In this document: positions 9,413 through 17,165 of the stretch, piece after piece
How the letters are laid out: every line of letters begins with the position of its first letter
How positions within the stretch are numbered: position 1 is the stretch's first letter
NCBI GenBank assembly: GCA_030425705.1
Contig: JAUHZU010000005.1
Coordinates: forward strand, 62,001 to 126,000
Reading direction: 5' to 3'
Length of the DNA stretch: 64,000 nt
Origin: Phycisphaerae bacterium
Lineage (GTDB): Bacteria; Planctomycetota; Phycisphaerae; Phycisphaerales; Phycisphaeraceae
The notes under the pieces: model-generated
The model's input: only the letters and a program-made list of their open reading frames with translations
Told to the model about the DNA's origin: nothing
The model's database searches: none
Position numbers and translations under genes: made by a program

Positions 9413-10581
9413 GCCCGATGCGCCTCGCTCAGCCCGCCGCCCTGCTGCTTGGGGCCCTGGCGTTTGCCTCCGCCGGCGTCGCGCAGGACGCGCCCGCGCC
9501 ACCCGCCGACCCGGCCGCGCAGGAAACGCCCGCCACCGCCGAGCCCGACGGGCTGATCGTCCGCGACCTGTTCGTCCTGCAGGCGGACGTCTTCGGCGAC
9601 GCCGCCAACGCGCCCAGCGACTTCGAGACCACGCTCTTCAACAACGCCCCCCGCCGCCGACGCATCAGCGAGCGCCCCGACGACACGCCCATGCCCCTGG
9701 GCACCGTGACGCTCGACGGCGAACTCGCCGAGCCCGCGGCCATCCGCATCGATATCGGCCCGGACAACGGCCGGTTCCTCGGCCACTGGCCCAAGGGCGT
9801 CGCGGGGGGAGACTTCCTCGCGTGGTTCGATATCCGTCCCGTGCCCACGCCCGCCGGCCGGATGCGCATCCCCGACGCGCACTGGCTCAACGGCATCCGC
9901 GACACCACCGACACCCTGTGCTTCAACACCCGCGGCCACATCGACCGCTTCTTCGCCTACGACGCGACGTTCCCCTACCGGCCCGCCATCACCCTCGAAG
10001 GCAATACCGAAGACGGCTACACCGCCGTCGGCGACGGGCTCGCGCAGTCGGAGCTGGTCCTCGTCGCGCGACCCAGCGATACCGGCTGGGTCAGTGGGCT
10101 CGCCGACACGACCACGGGACAGGTCACGCTCACGCCCGTCGACAGCCCGGCCCAAGCGCTCGCCCCGGTCCGCAAGCTCTTGGCCGAGCGCGGCTACTGC
10201 GACGCCCAGGCCGACACCACGCTCGCGATGCTCGAAGAGTCGGCATTCGGCAACGCGTCGATGACACTCATCTACCTGCTCCCCCGCGACCAGGCCGACA
10301 CCCTGCTGCCGCTCACCGTCAGCGGCGCATCGGCCCAGGTCGTCCGCACCGGGCTGGTCGTCGTCAGCAACGTCGAGCCGGACATCGTGGGCACGGTCGC
10401 GCGGCTGGTCGAGCAGCTCGGCAGCGAACGCTGGGCGCAGCGCGACGCCGCGCAGCGTGCCCTGATCGAGATGGGCCGCGCCGCGATCGAGGTCGTCCGG
10501 CAGAACGCCGACCACCCCGACGCCGAGGTCGCCTACCGCGTTGAGCAGATCATCGCTGAGTTCGAATCGAGCCACGAGTAG
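9409..10581 (+). CDS. Exported protein with C-terminal HEAT-like repeat
   Basis: 390 residues with a signal peptide (LAQPAALLLGALAFASAGVAQ), then a Pro/Ala-rich spacer and a beta-rich region of unknown family. The last 60 residues (LVEQLGSERWAQRDAAQRALIEMGR and onward) match the HEAT-like helical repeat common in planctomycete secreted proteins. The start overlaps the previous stop by 4 bases, so the two are translated together. It closes the operon, because the next gene is convergent with only 16 bases between the stops. The function is unknown. A scaffold or partner for the NPCBM protein is plausible from the coupling. Confidence 0.65.
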   Translation: MSPMRLAQPAALLLGALAFASAGVAQDAPAPPADPAAQETPATAEPDGLIVRDLFVLQADVFGDAANAPSDFETTLFNNAPRRRRISERPDDTPMPLGTVTLDGELAEPAAIRIDIGPDNGRFLGHWPKGVAGGDFLAWFDIRPVPTPAGRMRIPDAHWLNGIRDTTDTLCFNTRGHIDRFFAYDATFPYRPAITLEGNTEDGYTAVGDGLAQSELVLVARPSDTGWVSGLADTTTGQVTLTPVDSPAQALAPVRKLLAERGYCDAQADTTLAMLEESAFGNASMTLIYLLPRDQADTLLPLTVSGASAQVVRTGLVVVSNVEPDIVGTVARLVEQLGSERWAQRDAAQRALIEMGRAAIEVVRQNADHPDAEVAYRVEQIIAEFESSHE

Positions 10582-10597
10582 CCGAGCTGCGTGCCGG

Positions 10598-11449
10598 CTA
10601 CGCCGCGCGTTCGCGCGGCCGGGCCTGCGTGGTGCGCTGCGCGGGGAGGGTGACCCGGCAGCGCTCGCGCGACGCCAGCGCGCACACGCCGCCGGCCTGT
10701 CGCACGTCGTGCATCGTGAGGGTCTGGCCCTCGGCCACGACCGCGCATGGCCGGCCGGGGAAGCCGAAGCTGCCGGTGTTCATGACCGTCCGCCCGCCGC
10801 GCCGCCAGAGCCCTTGCCGGTGCGAGTGGCCCATGACGATGACCCGCGCCTCGGGCGCGTACCGCTCCAGGAAGCCCGCCGCCAACCCGGGCACCGCACG
10901 CCAGAACGCAAGCACGCGCAGCGCATCCATCGGCTTGGCGATCACGTCCCAGGGGCGGATGCCGCGCTCGGTGTGCGTCGTGGGGTCGAGCCCGAACCCG
11001 TCATAAGCGACCCGCCGCGCGAGCGACAGCCGGTGGTCGAGGCAGTCGGCCAGCGCGGCCGGCGTCTTCGCGAGCCCGTCGCGGGTCATGCGTGCCATCG
11101 GTCCCGCCGCGCGCGTCCACGGCGCGATCCCCAGGTGCAGCGCGTGGCCGTGCATCACCAGCACCTTGCCGCCCATCAGCGTGAGGTGCTGGGTGTCGCT
11201 GATGTGCGCGTCGTGGTTGCCGCAGACCAGCGTCAGCCGCACGCCGTCGGCCGAGGCCATCGCGCGCAGCTCGTCGACGGCCCGCTCGGCCGCGGCCCGG
11301 ACCCGGGGCATCTGCAACTCGGCCGTATCGCCGTTGAATACCACCCGCTCGAACCCCCGCCACAGCGGACGCAGCGCGCGCGGCGACAACGCCCCGCCCC
11401 GGCCCAGGTGTGTGTCCGACAGGATCAGTGTGCGCCGTTCTCCGCCCAT
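10598..11449 (-). CDS. Calcineurin-like metallophosphoesterase
   Basis: 283 residues from the ATG at 11449; the frame is open further upstream but without family similarity. Metallophosphoesterase motifs appear in order: SDTHLGRGG near the N-terminus, VFNGDTAEL (GDxxE type) near 50, VCGNHDAHI (GNHD) near 80, MHGHAL near 105 and MGHSHRQ near 215. These supply the Asp, His and Asn ligands of a dinuclear metal centre. No signal peptide is present, so it is cytoplasmic. Its closest known type is the UDP-2,3-diacylglucosamine hydrolase (LpxH-like) branch, but the substrate cannot be fixed from sequence alone. Confidence 0.85.
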   Translation of the reverse strand: MGGERRTLILSDTHLGRGGALSPRALRPLWRGFERVVFNGDTAELQMPRVRAAAERAVDELRAMASADGVRLTLVCGNHDAHISDTQHLTLMGGKVLVMHGHALHLGIAPWTRAAGPMARMTRDGLAKTPAALADCLDHRLSLARRVAYDGFGLDPTTHTERGIRPWDVIAKPMDALRVLAFWRAVPGLAAGFLERYAPEARVIVMGHSHRQGLWRRGGRTVMNTGSFGFPGRPCAVVAEGQTLTMHDVRQAGGVCALASRERCRVTLPAQRTTQARPRERAA

Positions 11450-11698
11450 ACCCGGACTATCGGCCGATCCGACCGCCCACGCGACCGTCTCGGCCAGTCG
11501 ACCCCTGTTTTTTGTGCTCTTTCTCCCGTTTCGGGCCGGCATGATACCCGATCTGTGCGTGCCGGCACCGAGTGGTCAGGTGCCTTCGGGCCCTCACCGG
11601 TTCTTAATGTTCGCCCCCCTAGACTCCGCCCGTGGTTGTTTTGGAGTGAGAACGAACCTCGCCGCAGCCCGCACACCCCCAAGGCAAGGGAGCCGAAG

Positions 11699-12508
11699 AT
11701 GAAAACCGTATGCCCTCTCCTAACCGTCCCGACGCTGCTGCTCGCGTCCGCCGTGAATGCGGACCCCGTGCTGCACGACTACACCCAGGCCACGTTCGGC
11801 CCCAACAGCGCCGACATCACCAACCCGCTCACCGGGTTCGGGACGCAGACGCTCTCGATCTTCGAGGGCGAGGTGGAGGACGGCGTCGAGCGCATCGAGG
11901 TGCTCTCGACGACCAGCACCATCGAGATCCTCGGCGTTCAGAACCGCGTCGTGGAAGACCGGGCGTATATCGACGGCGTGCTCGTCGAGGTTGCGCTGGA
12001 CTGGTACGCCCAGGACACCGACGGCAACGTCTGGTACTTCGGCGAGGACGTCGTGAACTACAACTACGACGACGACGGCAACTTCCTCGGCACGGACACC
12101 GAGGGCTCGTGGATCGCCGACGGGGTCACGAGCCTGCCCGGCATCCTCATGCGGGCCGCCCCGCTGACCGGGGACGCGTACTTCCAGGAGTGGGCGCCCG
12201 GCGTGGCCTTCGACTTCGCCGAGGTCCAGGGGCAGACCACCGTCATCAACATCGACCTCGGCACGTTCGACAACGTCCTGACCACCGGCGAGGGCAACCT
12301 CTTCGACGAGCCGGACGGCGAGATCGTCGAGCTCAAGCACTACGCCCACGGCACGGGCCTGGTCCTGATCCAGGAGTTCGATGACGACGGCAACGTGGCC
12401 TACGAGATCCCGCTCATCAGCCAGACGGTCGTGCCCGAGCCCGGGTCGGCCGTGCTGCTGCTCGCCGGGGCGGTTTGGCTGGTGCGCCGCCGACGCCCCC
12501 GGGCGTAG
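11699..12508 (+). CDS. PEP-CTERM sorted secreted protein
   Basis: 269 residues. The signal peptide is MKTVCPLLTVPTLLLASAVNA. The end is a typical PEP-CTERM signal: VPEPGS, a hydrophobic helix and a basic tail (RRRRPRA). Such proteins are exported and processed by an exosortase, often with an exopolysaccharide system. The body is acidic and contains DWYAQDTDGNVWYFGED near residue 100, a motif I recall from exported proteins of two-component loci. The start was chosen because the signal peptide begins here. It lies just upstream of a response regulator and histidine kinase, which suggests, but does not prove, that it is a target or accessory of that system. Confidence 0.8.
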   Translation: MKTVCPLLTVPTLLLASAVNADPVLHDYTQATFGPNSADITNPLTGFGTQTLSIFEGEVEDGVERIEVLSTTSTIEILGVQNRVVEDRAYIDGVLVEVALDWYAQDTDGNVWYFGEDVVNYNYDDDGNFLGTDTEGSWIADGVTSLPGILMRAAPLTGDAYFQEWAPGVAFDFAEVQGQTTVINIDLGTFDNVLTTGEGNLFDEPDGEIVELKHYAHGTGLVLIQEFDDDGNVAYEIPLISQTVVPEPGSAVLLLAGAVWLVRRRRPRA

Positions 12509-12619
12509 CGCACCGTCCCGTGGAGGATGGGAGAGCCCATCGCCGTGTGCCGGCTCAGGCGTCTCTGCGTCGGCATGCGGCATCGGGTCTTCGGTTGCGG
12601 CCGCGTGCCGTCAACTTCT

Positions 12620-12648
12620 TTGGCGACCCCGCCGTAGCGGAGTAGGAT
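12620..12648 (+). promoter_or_regulatory. Candidate sigma70-type promoter for the two-component operon
   Basis: TTGGCG at 12620-12625 and TAGGAT at 12643-12648 are separated by 17 bases and lie about 50 bases upstream of the response regulator start. Both boxes match four of six consensus positions. This is a pattern match only. Confidence 0.4.
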
Positions 12649-12696
12649 TCAGAGTACCCGTGCCCACGATGCACTCAATCCAAGGCAAGGAACACG

Positions 12697-13413
12697 ATGC
12701 GTGTGCTGGTCATCGAAGACTACGAGCCGCTGCGGAGAAGCCTGGCCCGCGGGCTGAGCGAATCCGGCTTCGCGGTGGACGCGACGGGCGACGGCAAGGA
12801 AGGGCTCTGGTTCGCCCGGGACGAGGCGTACGACGCGGTCGTGCTGGACCTCATGCTCCCGGGGATGGACGGCCTGTCGATCCTCAGGCGTCTGCGCGAC
12901 GAGGGCAAGACCTGCCCGGTCCTGATCCTGACAGCGCGGGACGGCGTGCCCGACCGGGTGCACGGGCTCAACGCCGGGGCCGACGACTACCTGGTCAAGC
13001 CGTTCGCCTTTGAAGAGCTGCTCGCGCGGGTAAACGCGCTGGTCCGCCGCAAGTACGAGGTCCACGCCAACCACGTCTGCGTCGGTGGGCTGACCATCGA
13101 CCTCAACGCCAGGACCGCGTCACGGCCGGATGGCGAGGTCGCCCTCACCGCGACAGAGTTCGGCATCCTGCAGCTGCTCGCGCTGCAGCCGGGCCGGGTC
13201 GTCTCTCGCACGGAGATCACCGAACACCTCTACGGGTTCGACGGCGAGCCGAACAGCAACGCGATCGACGTGCATATCGCCCAGCTGCGGCGCAAGCTCG
13301 AAGCCGACGGCGATCACCCCCGCTGCATCCACACCCGCCGCGGCATGGGCTACATCCTGCTCCCCCCCGACGCCTCTGAATCGGACACACGGACCACGGC
13401 ATGCGATCACTGA
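12697..13413 (+). CDS. OmpR/PhoB-family response regulator
   Basis: 238 residues. The receiver domain (1-118) has the acidic pocket E7/D8, phospho-acceptor D51 (VVLDLMLPGMDG), T79 and K101. The winged-helix DNA-binding domain (about 128-225) ends in the characteristic HTRRGMGYIL. It would be phosphorylated by the histidine kinase encoded next, whose start overlaps this gene's end by 13 bases, so the two are translationally coupled. AAGGAA lies a few bases before the ATG. The closest well-known layouts are QseB/PmrA/CusR-type regulators. The regulon is unknown, and the PEP-CTERM gene just upstream is a plausible target. Confidence 0.92.
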   Translation: MRVLVIEDYEPLRRSLARGLSESGFAVDATGDGKEGLWFARDEAYDAVVLDLMLPGMDGLSILRRLRDEGKTCPVLILTARDGVPDRVHGLNAGADDYLVKPFAFEELLARVNALVRRKYEVHANHVCVGGLTIDLNARTASRPDGEVALTATEFGILQLLALQPGRVVSRTEITEHLYGFDGEPNSNAIDVHIAQLRRKLEADGDHPRCIHTRRGMGYILLPPDASESDTRTTACDH

Positions 13414-14903
13414 AGCACACGCTCATCGGGTGGGTCATCGCCTCCGTCGTCGTCCTCACGTCGGCCGCCGGGGCCGGGTTCTACCTGACCGCACGCGCCT
13501 ACCTCATCGAGCGGTTCGACGACGATCTGGAAGAACGGTTCGAGCTGCTGGCGTCCTCGATCGAGTATGAGATGGGCGAGCTGGACCTGGGGTTCGATGA
13601 GCTGGAAATGGACGACTTCGGCGAACGCGATGGCGACGACGAAGCAGACGAAGACGAAGACGAAGACGAAGACGAGGAAGACGAGGACGAGGACCCGCTC
13701 AGCTACCTCGTCATCGCGACCGCTAAAGGCACGGCGTATCGCTCGCCGACGCTTGGGTCGGACGGGTTGCTGCCTTCCGCTACGACCGAGGACCCCGAGT
13801 GGCTGGATCTGCCCGATGGCCGACGCGGCCGGGTCTATACCCAGACGTTTGATCCACAGGTCGACTTTGGCGACACCGTGCTCGAGTGGGCCGAGCACGT
13901 CCTCGCGCTGGATGTCAGCCGGCACGACGCCGTGACGATGTCGATCGCGCGGGACACGCGCGAGCTCGACACCGCACTGGCCACCTTGCGGATCGGGCTG
14001 ATCGTGGGTGGGCTGGGGCTGGCGGCGGTGATGTCGTGGGTCGTGGCCTACGGGGTCCGGCGGGGGATGCGGCCGGTCGATGGGCTGGCCCGCCGCCTGG
14101 CGAGGCTGGATGCTTCTTCGCTGGACGAGCCGATCGAGCCCGGGCCCCTGCCCGCCGAGCTTCGGCCGATCGTCGAGCAGTACAACGCGCTGCTGTCCCG
14201 GGTCGGGCAGGCCTATGCCCGGGAACGCGGCTTCTCCGCGGACGTGGCGCACGAGCTGCGGACCCCGCTCGCCGGGCTACGCACGACGCTGGATGTCGCG
14301 ATGGCCAAGCCGCGCACCCCCGAGCAGGCCGCGGAGGTCTTCGGGGAGCTTGGCGAGGTGACCGAGCACATGCGGACGCTGGTCGAGGCCTTGCTACGCC
14401 TCGCCGCGCTCGAAGCCGGCACGCTCGAGGACCCGCCCGGCACGGTACGCCTGGACGAAGAGGTCCGCCGGGTCTGGCGGCTGGTCATCAACAACGGGGT
14501 CTCGCACCGCGTCTTCGAGTCCGAGCTCACGCTCGACGCCGACGCGCCGATCGCCACCCGCCCGGGGTTGCTCGAGCTGGTGCTGCGTAACATCCTGCAC
14601 AACGCGGCGGCCTACGTCGACGAGGGCGGGACCGTGACGATCCAGACCACAATGGACGACCAGCGCGTACGGGTCGTCGTCACGAACACCGGCAGCACGG
14701 TAAGCGGCGAGGACGCCGCGCGGGTCTTTGACCGCTTCTGGCGGGCCGACACCTCGCGGGCCGGTACGGGCAGGCACTGCGGCCTCGGGCTCGCGCTGAC
14801 GCGATCAGCCGTGCACGCGATGGGCGGGACCATCCGCGCCGAATCGACTGCCGGCGGCAGCTTTACCCTCGCGGTCACGCTTCCAAGAAAATCCCAAGCG
14901 TAG
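13401..14903 (+). CDS. Sensor histidine kinase with an extremely acidic periplasmic loop
   Basis: 500 residues. Membrane helices at about 10-30 and 199-220 enclose a periplasmic domain of about 168 residues. Residues 71-98 of this loop are almost only Asp and Glu (for example DEADEDEDEDEDEEDEDED), encoded by a GAC/GAA repeat near 13640-13690. A HAMP-like segment follows, then the H-box FSADVAHELRTPLAG with phospho-acceptor H284, the N-box (LRNILHNAAAYV) and a G-box (GLGLALTRSAVHAMGG). It is the partner of the overlapping response regulator. Acidic patches in PhoQ- or PmrB-type sensors bind metal cations or cationic peptides, and such a ligand is inferred here. Confidence 0.92.
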   Translation: MRSLKHTLIGWVIASVVVLTSAAGAGFYLTARAYLIERFDDDLEERFELLASSIEYEMGELDLGFDELEMDDFGERDGDDEADEDEDEDEDEEDEDEDPLSYLVIATAKGTAYRSPTLGSDGLLPSATTEDPEWLDLPDGRRGRVYTQTFDPQVDFGDTVLEWAEHVLALDVSRHDAVTMSIARDTRELDTALATLRIGLIVGGLGLAAVMSWVVAYGVRRGMRPVDGLARRLARLDASSLDEPIEPGPLPAELRPIVEQYNALLSRVGQAYARERGFSADVAHELRTPLAGLRTTLDVAMAKPRTPEQAAEVFGELGEVTEHMRTLVEALLRLAALEAGTLEDPPGTVRLDEEVRRVWRLVINNGVSHRVFESELTLDADAPIATRPGLLELVLRNILHNAAAYVDEGGTVTIQTTMDDQRVRVVVTNTGSTVSGEDAARVFDRFWRADTSRAGTGRHCGLGLALTRSAVHAMGGTIRAESTAGGSFTLAVTLPRKSQA

Positions 14904-14911
14904 GTACCCGT

Positions 14912-15325
14912 TCAGCTCGCGTCCGGGCCGACCGGGTCTGTGGCCTCCCCGGGCGTGGGCGGGACCAGCGGCTTCTCCCGGAAGAACCGGACGCTCTGAT
15001 ACACACACCAGCCCCCGAGCAACGCGGCCAGCGCGATCCCCGCGACGCCGGACCAGCCGACCGCCGGGTCTTCCCCTTCGCCGGCCGTGACCAACGCCGA
15101 CACGCTGAAGTACATCGCCGGCAGCGTCTTCGCCAGTACCAGCACCCCCGTCACCACGAACACCCACGCGACCCACTTCGGCGTCGGCGGGGTGTACGTC
15201 TTGCCGCAGCGCAGACAACGCCGGTCGCCGGAGAAGCTCACCAGCCGGTTGGACCGGGTCTTCTTCGCGACCTTGGACCCGCAGCGCGGGCAGGCGTGGC
15301 AGAGCGGCGTCTGTCGTGGCGGCAT
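14912..15325 (-). CDS. Zinc-ribbon small membrane protein
   Basis: 137 residues from the ATG at 15325; the frame extends upstream without recognisable content. The N-terminus has two CxxC knuckles (CPRCGSK and CLRCGKTY) spaced as in a zinc ribbon, followed by two membrane helices at about 50-75 and 88-108. The tail is polar. It is convergent with the histidine kinase, with 8 bases between the stops. I do not recognise a named family; the arrangement resembles unnamed zinc-ribbon membrane proteins of planctomycetes. Confidence 0.6.
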   Translation of the reverse strand: MPPRQTPLCHACPRCGSKVAKKTRSNRLVSFSGDRRCLRCGKTYTPPTPKWVAWVFVVTGVLVLAKTLPAMYFSVSALVTAGEGEDPAVGWSGVAGIALAALLGGWCVYQSVRFFREKPLVPPTPGEATDPVGPDAS

Positions 15326-15438
15326 GTGGGCCTCGCGTCCCCCCACCGGTGGCAACCGCGCGGTCGCCTGACGTGCATCATCGGTCTTGCCAAACGGCTG
15401 CCGCCGATCCGGCGACGGATGCCGATACAAAACCCCAA

Positions 15439-15511
15439 TGACCGGGCTGGGACTCGAACCCAGAACCAGCGGCTTAAAAGGCCGATGCTCTACCGATTGA
15501 GCTACCCGGTC
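15439..15511 (-). tRNA. tRNA-Lys (UUU)
   Basis: The reverse strand folds into a full cloverleaf: a 7-base-pair acceptor stem GACCGGG/CCCGGTC, a D arm with GCTC/GAGC, an anticodon loop CTTTTAA giving anticodon UUU, and a T arm CTGGG-TTCGAGT-CCCAG with the invariant TTCGA. The outermost pair of the anticodon stem (T27-C43) is a mismatch. The discriminator base is A. CCA is not encoded and must be added after transcription. Confidence 0.95.
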
Positions 15512-15526
15512 GGCAGCGAGCCGGGC

Positions 15527-15555
15527 ATTTTAGGGGCCCCGCTAAGGGTCGGCAA
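15527..15555 (-). promoter_or_regulatory. Promoter of the tRNA-Lys gene
   Basis: On the reverse strand TTGCCG (15555-15550) and TAAAAT (15532-15527) are separated by exactly 17 bases. The predicted start of transcription lies about 9 bases before the mature tRNA. TAAAAT matches five of six and TTGCCG four of six positions of the sigma70 consensus. Confidence 0.6.
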
Positions 15556-15604
15556 ACCGCGAGAAACTCCGCGGCATCGTCGGGATCGGCCGATAAACCT
15601 TGGT

Positions 15605-16687
15605 ATGACCGCCGCCCACAACCCGCCGAGCCCGACCGCGCCGCGGGCCGCCCGGCCGCTGGCGTTCCACCCCGCCTCGGCTGATCGGTGCGCGCGGGTG
15701 TGTGTCGTCGCGGAGATCGGTGTGAACCACGACGGCGACGCTGGGCGTGCCGCGGAGCTGATCGACGCCGCCGCACGGGCCGGGGCGGATGCGGTCAAGC
15801 TGCAGTACTTCCACCCCGACCGGCTGCTGTCCAACCAGGCGGAGCTTGCGGGCTATCAGCAGGGACAGGCCGCGAGCCAGCACGAGCTGCTCGCCCGACT
15901 CGCGCTGCCGCAGGACACGCTCATCGCGCTCGGCGAGCGGGCGCAGGATGCGGGCCTGGGGTTTGTGGTCACGCCGTTCAGCCCCGCCGACGCAGACGAG
16001 CTGGCCGACGCCCCGCTAAGCGCGGTGAAGACGGCGTCGCCCGACGCGGTGAACCCGCCGCTGCTCGAGCGTGTGTTCGCGCTGGGCGTCCCGGTGCTGC
16101 TGTCGACCGGGACGTGCACGCTCGACGAACTGGCCGACGCCGCGGCGCGGATGCTCGCGCACGACGCGGGCGGGGTGATGCTGCACTGCGTGTCGAGCTA
16201 CCCCACCCCGGCGGACGACGCGGGGCTGCACGGGATGTCGGCGATTGCGTCGCGCTTCGGGCTGCCGGTGGGCTACTCCGACCACACGCCGTTGACAGCC
16301 ACCGGCGGGCTCGCCGCGGCGGCGGGCGCGGTCGTGCTCGAGAAACACCTGACCTACGACCGAAGCGCGCCCGGGCCGGATCACGCGGCCTCTTTGGGCC
16401 CTGGTGGGTTCGCGGACTACGTCCGGCAGGTGCGGTCCGCGGAGCGCATGCTCGGGCCGATCGATAAGTCGCCGGGCCGTGTCGAGGCGGACGTTCGGCG
16501 GGTGTCGCGGCAGAGCGTGTGCGCGGTGCGCGGCCTGCCCGCGGGCCACCGGCTGACGCGCACCGACCTGACGGTGAAGCGGCCGGGCACGGGCATCCCG
16601 GCCGCCCAACTCGAGGCGCTGGTCGGGCGGACGTTGAGCCGGGCGGTCGGCGAAAACGATCTAATCCGTGCTGAAGACATGGTTTAG
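15605..16687 (+). CDS. neuB: N-acetylneuraminate synthase family protein (NeuB/SpsE-like)
   Basis: 360 residues from the ATG at 15605. It would condense an N-acyl sugar with phosphoenolpyruvate to make a nonulosonic acid such as sialic, legionaminic or pseudaminic acid. The TIM barrel contains the family motifs AEIGVNHDGD, DAVKLQYFHPDRLL, TPFSPADADEL, STGTCTLDEL, LHCVSSYPTP and YSDHT, with EKHLTYDR near residue 245. A C-terminal SAF (antifreeze-like) domain occupies about 297-358. No CMP-transferase or epimerase gene is adjacent, so the exact sugar is open. The start follows a GATAAA box by 7 bases. The usual family length is about 335-360 residues. Confidence 0.88.
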   Translation: MTAAHNPPSPTAPRAARPLAFHPASADRCARVCVVAEIGVNHDGDAGRAAELIDAAARAGADAVKLQYFHPDRLLSNQAELAGYQQGQAASQHELLARLALPQDTLIALGERAQDAGLGFVVTPFSPADADELADAPLSAVKTASPDAVNPPLLERVFALGVPVLLSTGTCTLDELADAAARMLAHDAGGVMLHCVSSYPTPADDAGLHGMSAIASRFGLPVGYSDHTPLTATGGLAAAAGAVVLEKHLTYDRSAPGPDHAASLGPGGFADYVRQVRSAERMLGPIDKSPGRVEADVRRVSRQSVCAVRGLPAGHRLTRTDLTVKRPGTGIPAAQLEALVGRTLSRAVGENDLIRAEDMV

Positions 16688-16832
16688 GCCGCGTTATCGG
16701 TCAAGGGCCGGCCGAGAAAACTGGCCGGGGCGTCGGCTGACGGCCGATCTTGTTGGGGATGCGTGCCACACGGCGCGTCGGCCTGGCCACGAGGCCCGAC
16801 TCACGGTTCACCCGCCCCGCCGGAGCCACCCG

Positions 16833-17060
16833 ATGCTGCAAGCCCTGCTGATCGTCCTGGGGGTCTACGTCGCGGCCTGCTACGTCTACGGCATGTACCT
16901 CGCGATCCGGCTGTTCACCGGCCGACGCCTCCGCCAGACCGCGATGGGCACCGCCAACCGCCGGCTCGTCCGCCCGCTCGGCCCGTCCGCCAGCGCCCCG
17001 GTCGGCCCGGCCGAGCAGGCCGCCGCCCAAGAGGTCGAACGCGCCAAGGCCGCGGCCTGA
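16833..17060 (+). CDS. Small single-pass membrane protein
   Basis: 75 residues from the ATG at 16833, which is preceded by GGAG at a spacing of 7. The N-terminus is one hydrophobic helix (LQALLIVLGVYVAACYVYGMYLAI), followed by a basic segment (RLFTGRRLRQ) and an Ala/Pro/Glu-rich cytoplasmic tail. By the positive-inside rule the tail is cytoplasmic. No family is recognised. It is on the same strand as the NeuB-like gene, 145 bases downstream. Confidence 0.45.
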   Translation: MLQALLIVLGVYVAACYVYGMYLAIRLFTGRRLRQTAMGTANRRLVRPLGPSASAPVGPAEQAAAQEVERAKAAA

Positions 17061-17165
17061 GCGGACACGCGGTTTCCACCCCTGCACACTGAACCCGCCG
17101 CTGCATAGCTTGTGGCGGTGATGTTTTTTCGTGACGAAGCGTGCGAGCCCCCGCGCAGCGCGCGA

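Noticed and set aside
10600-10622. GCCGCGC-GTTC-GCGCGGC hairpin as a terminator
   Set aside because: It has no U-run on either side and lies within the 3' coding end of the phosphoesterase.
13630-13700. GAC/GAA repeat as a possible microsatellite outside a gene
   Set aside because: It is inside the histidine kinase frame and codes for the acidic loop. It is described with that gene.
16708-16732. CCGGCC/GGCCGG hairpin after the neuB-like gene
   Set aside because: The stem is only 6 pairs and no U-run follows, so terminator function is not supported.
17095-17135. CCGCC/GGCGG hairpin followed by TTTTTT
   Set aside because: The stem is short with a large loop, and five bases separate it from the T-run. 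It is possible but too weak to list.
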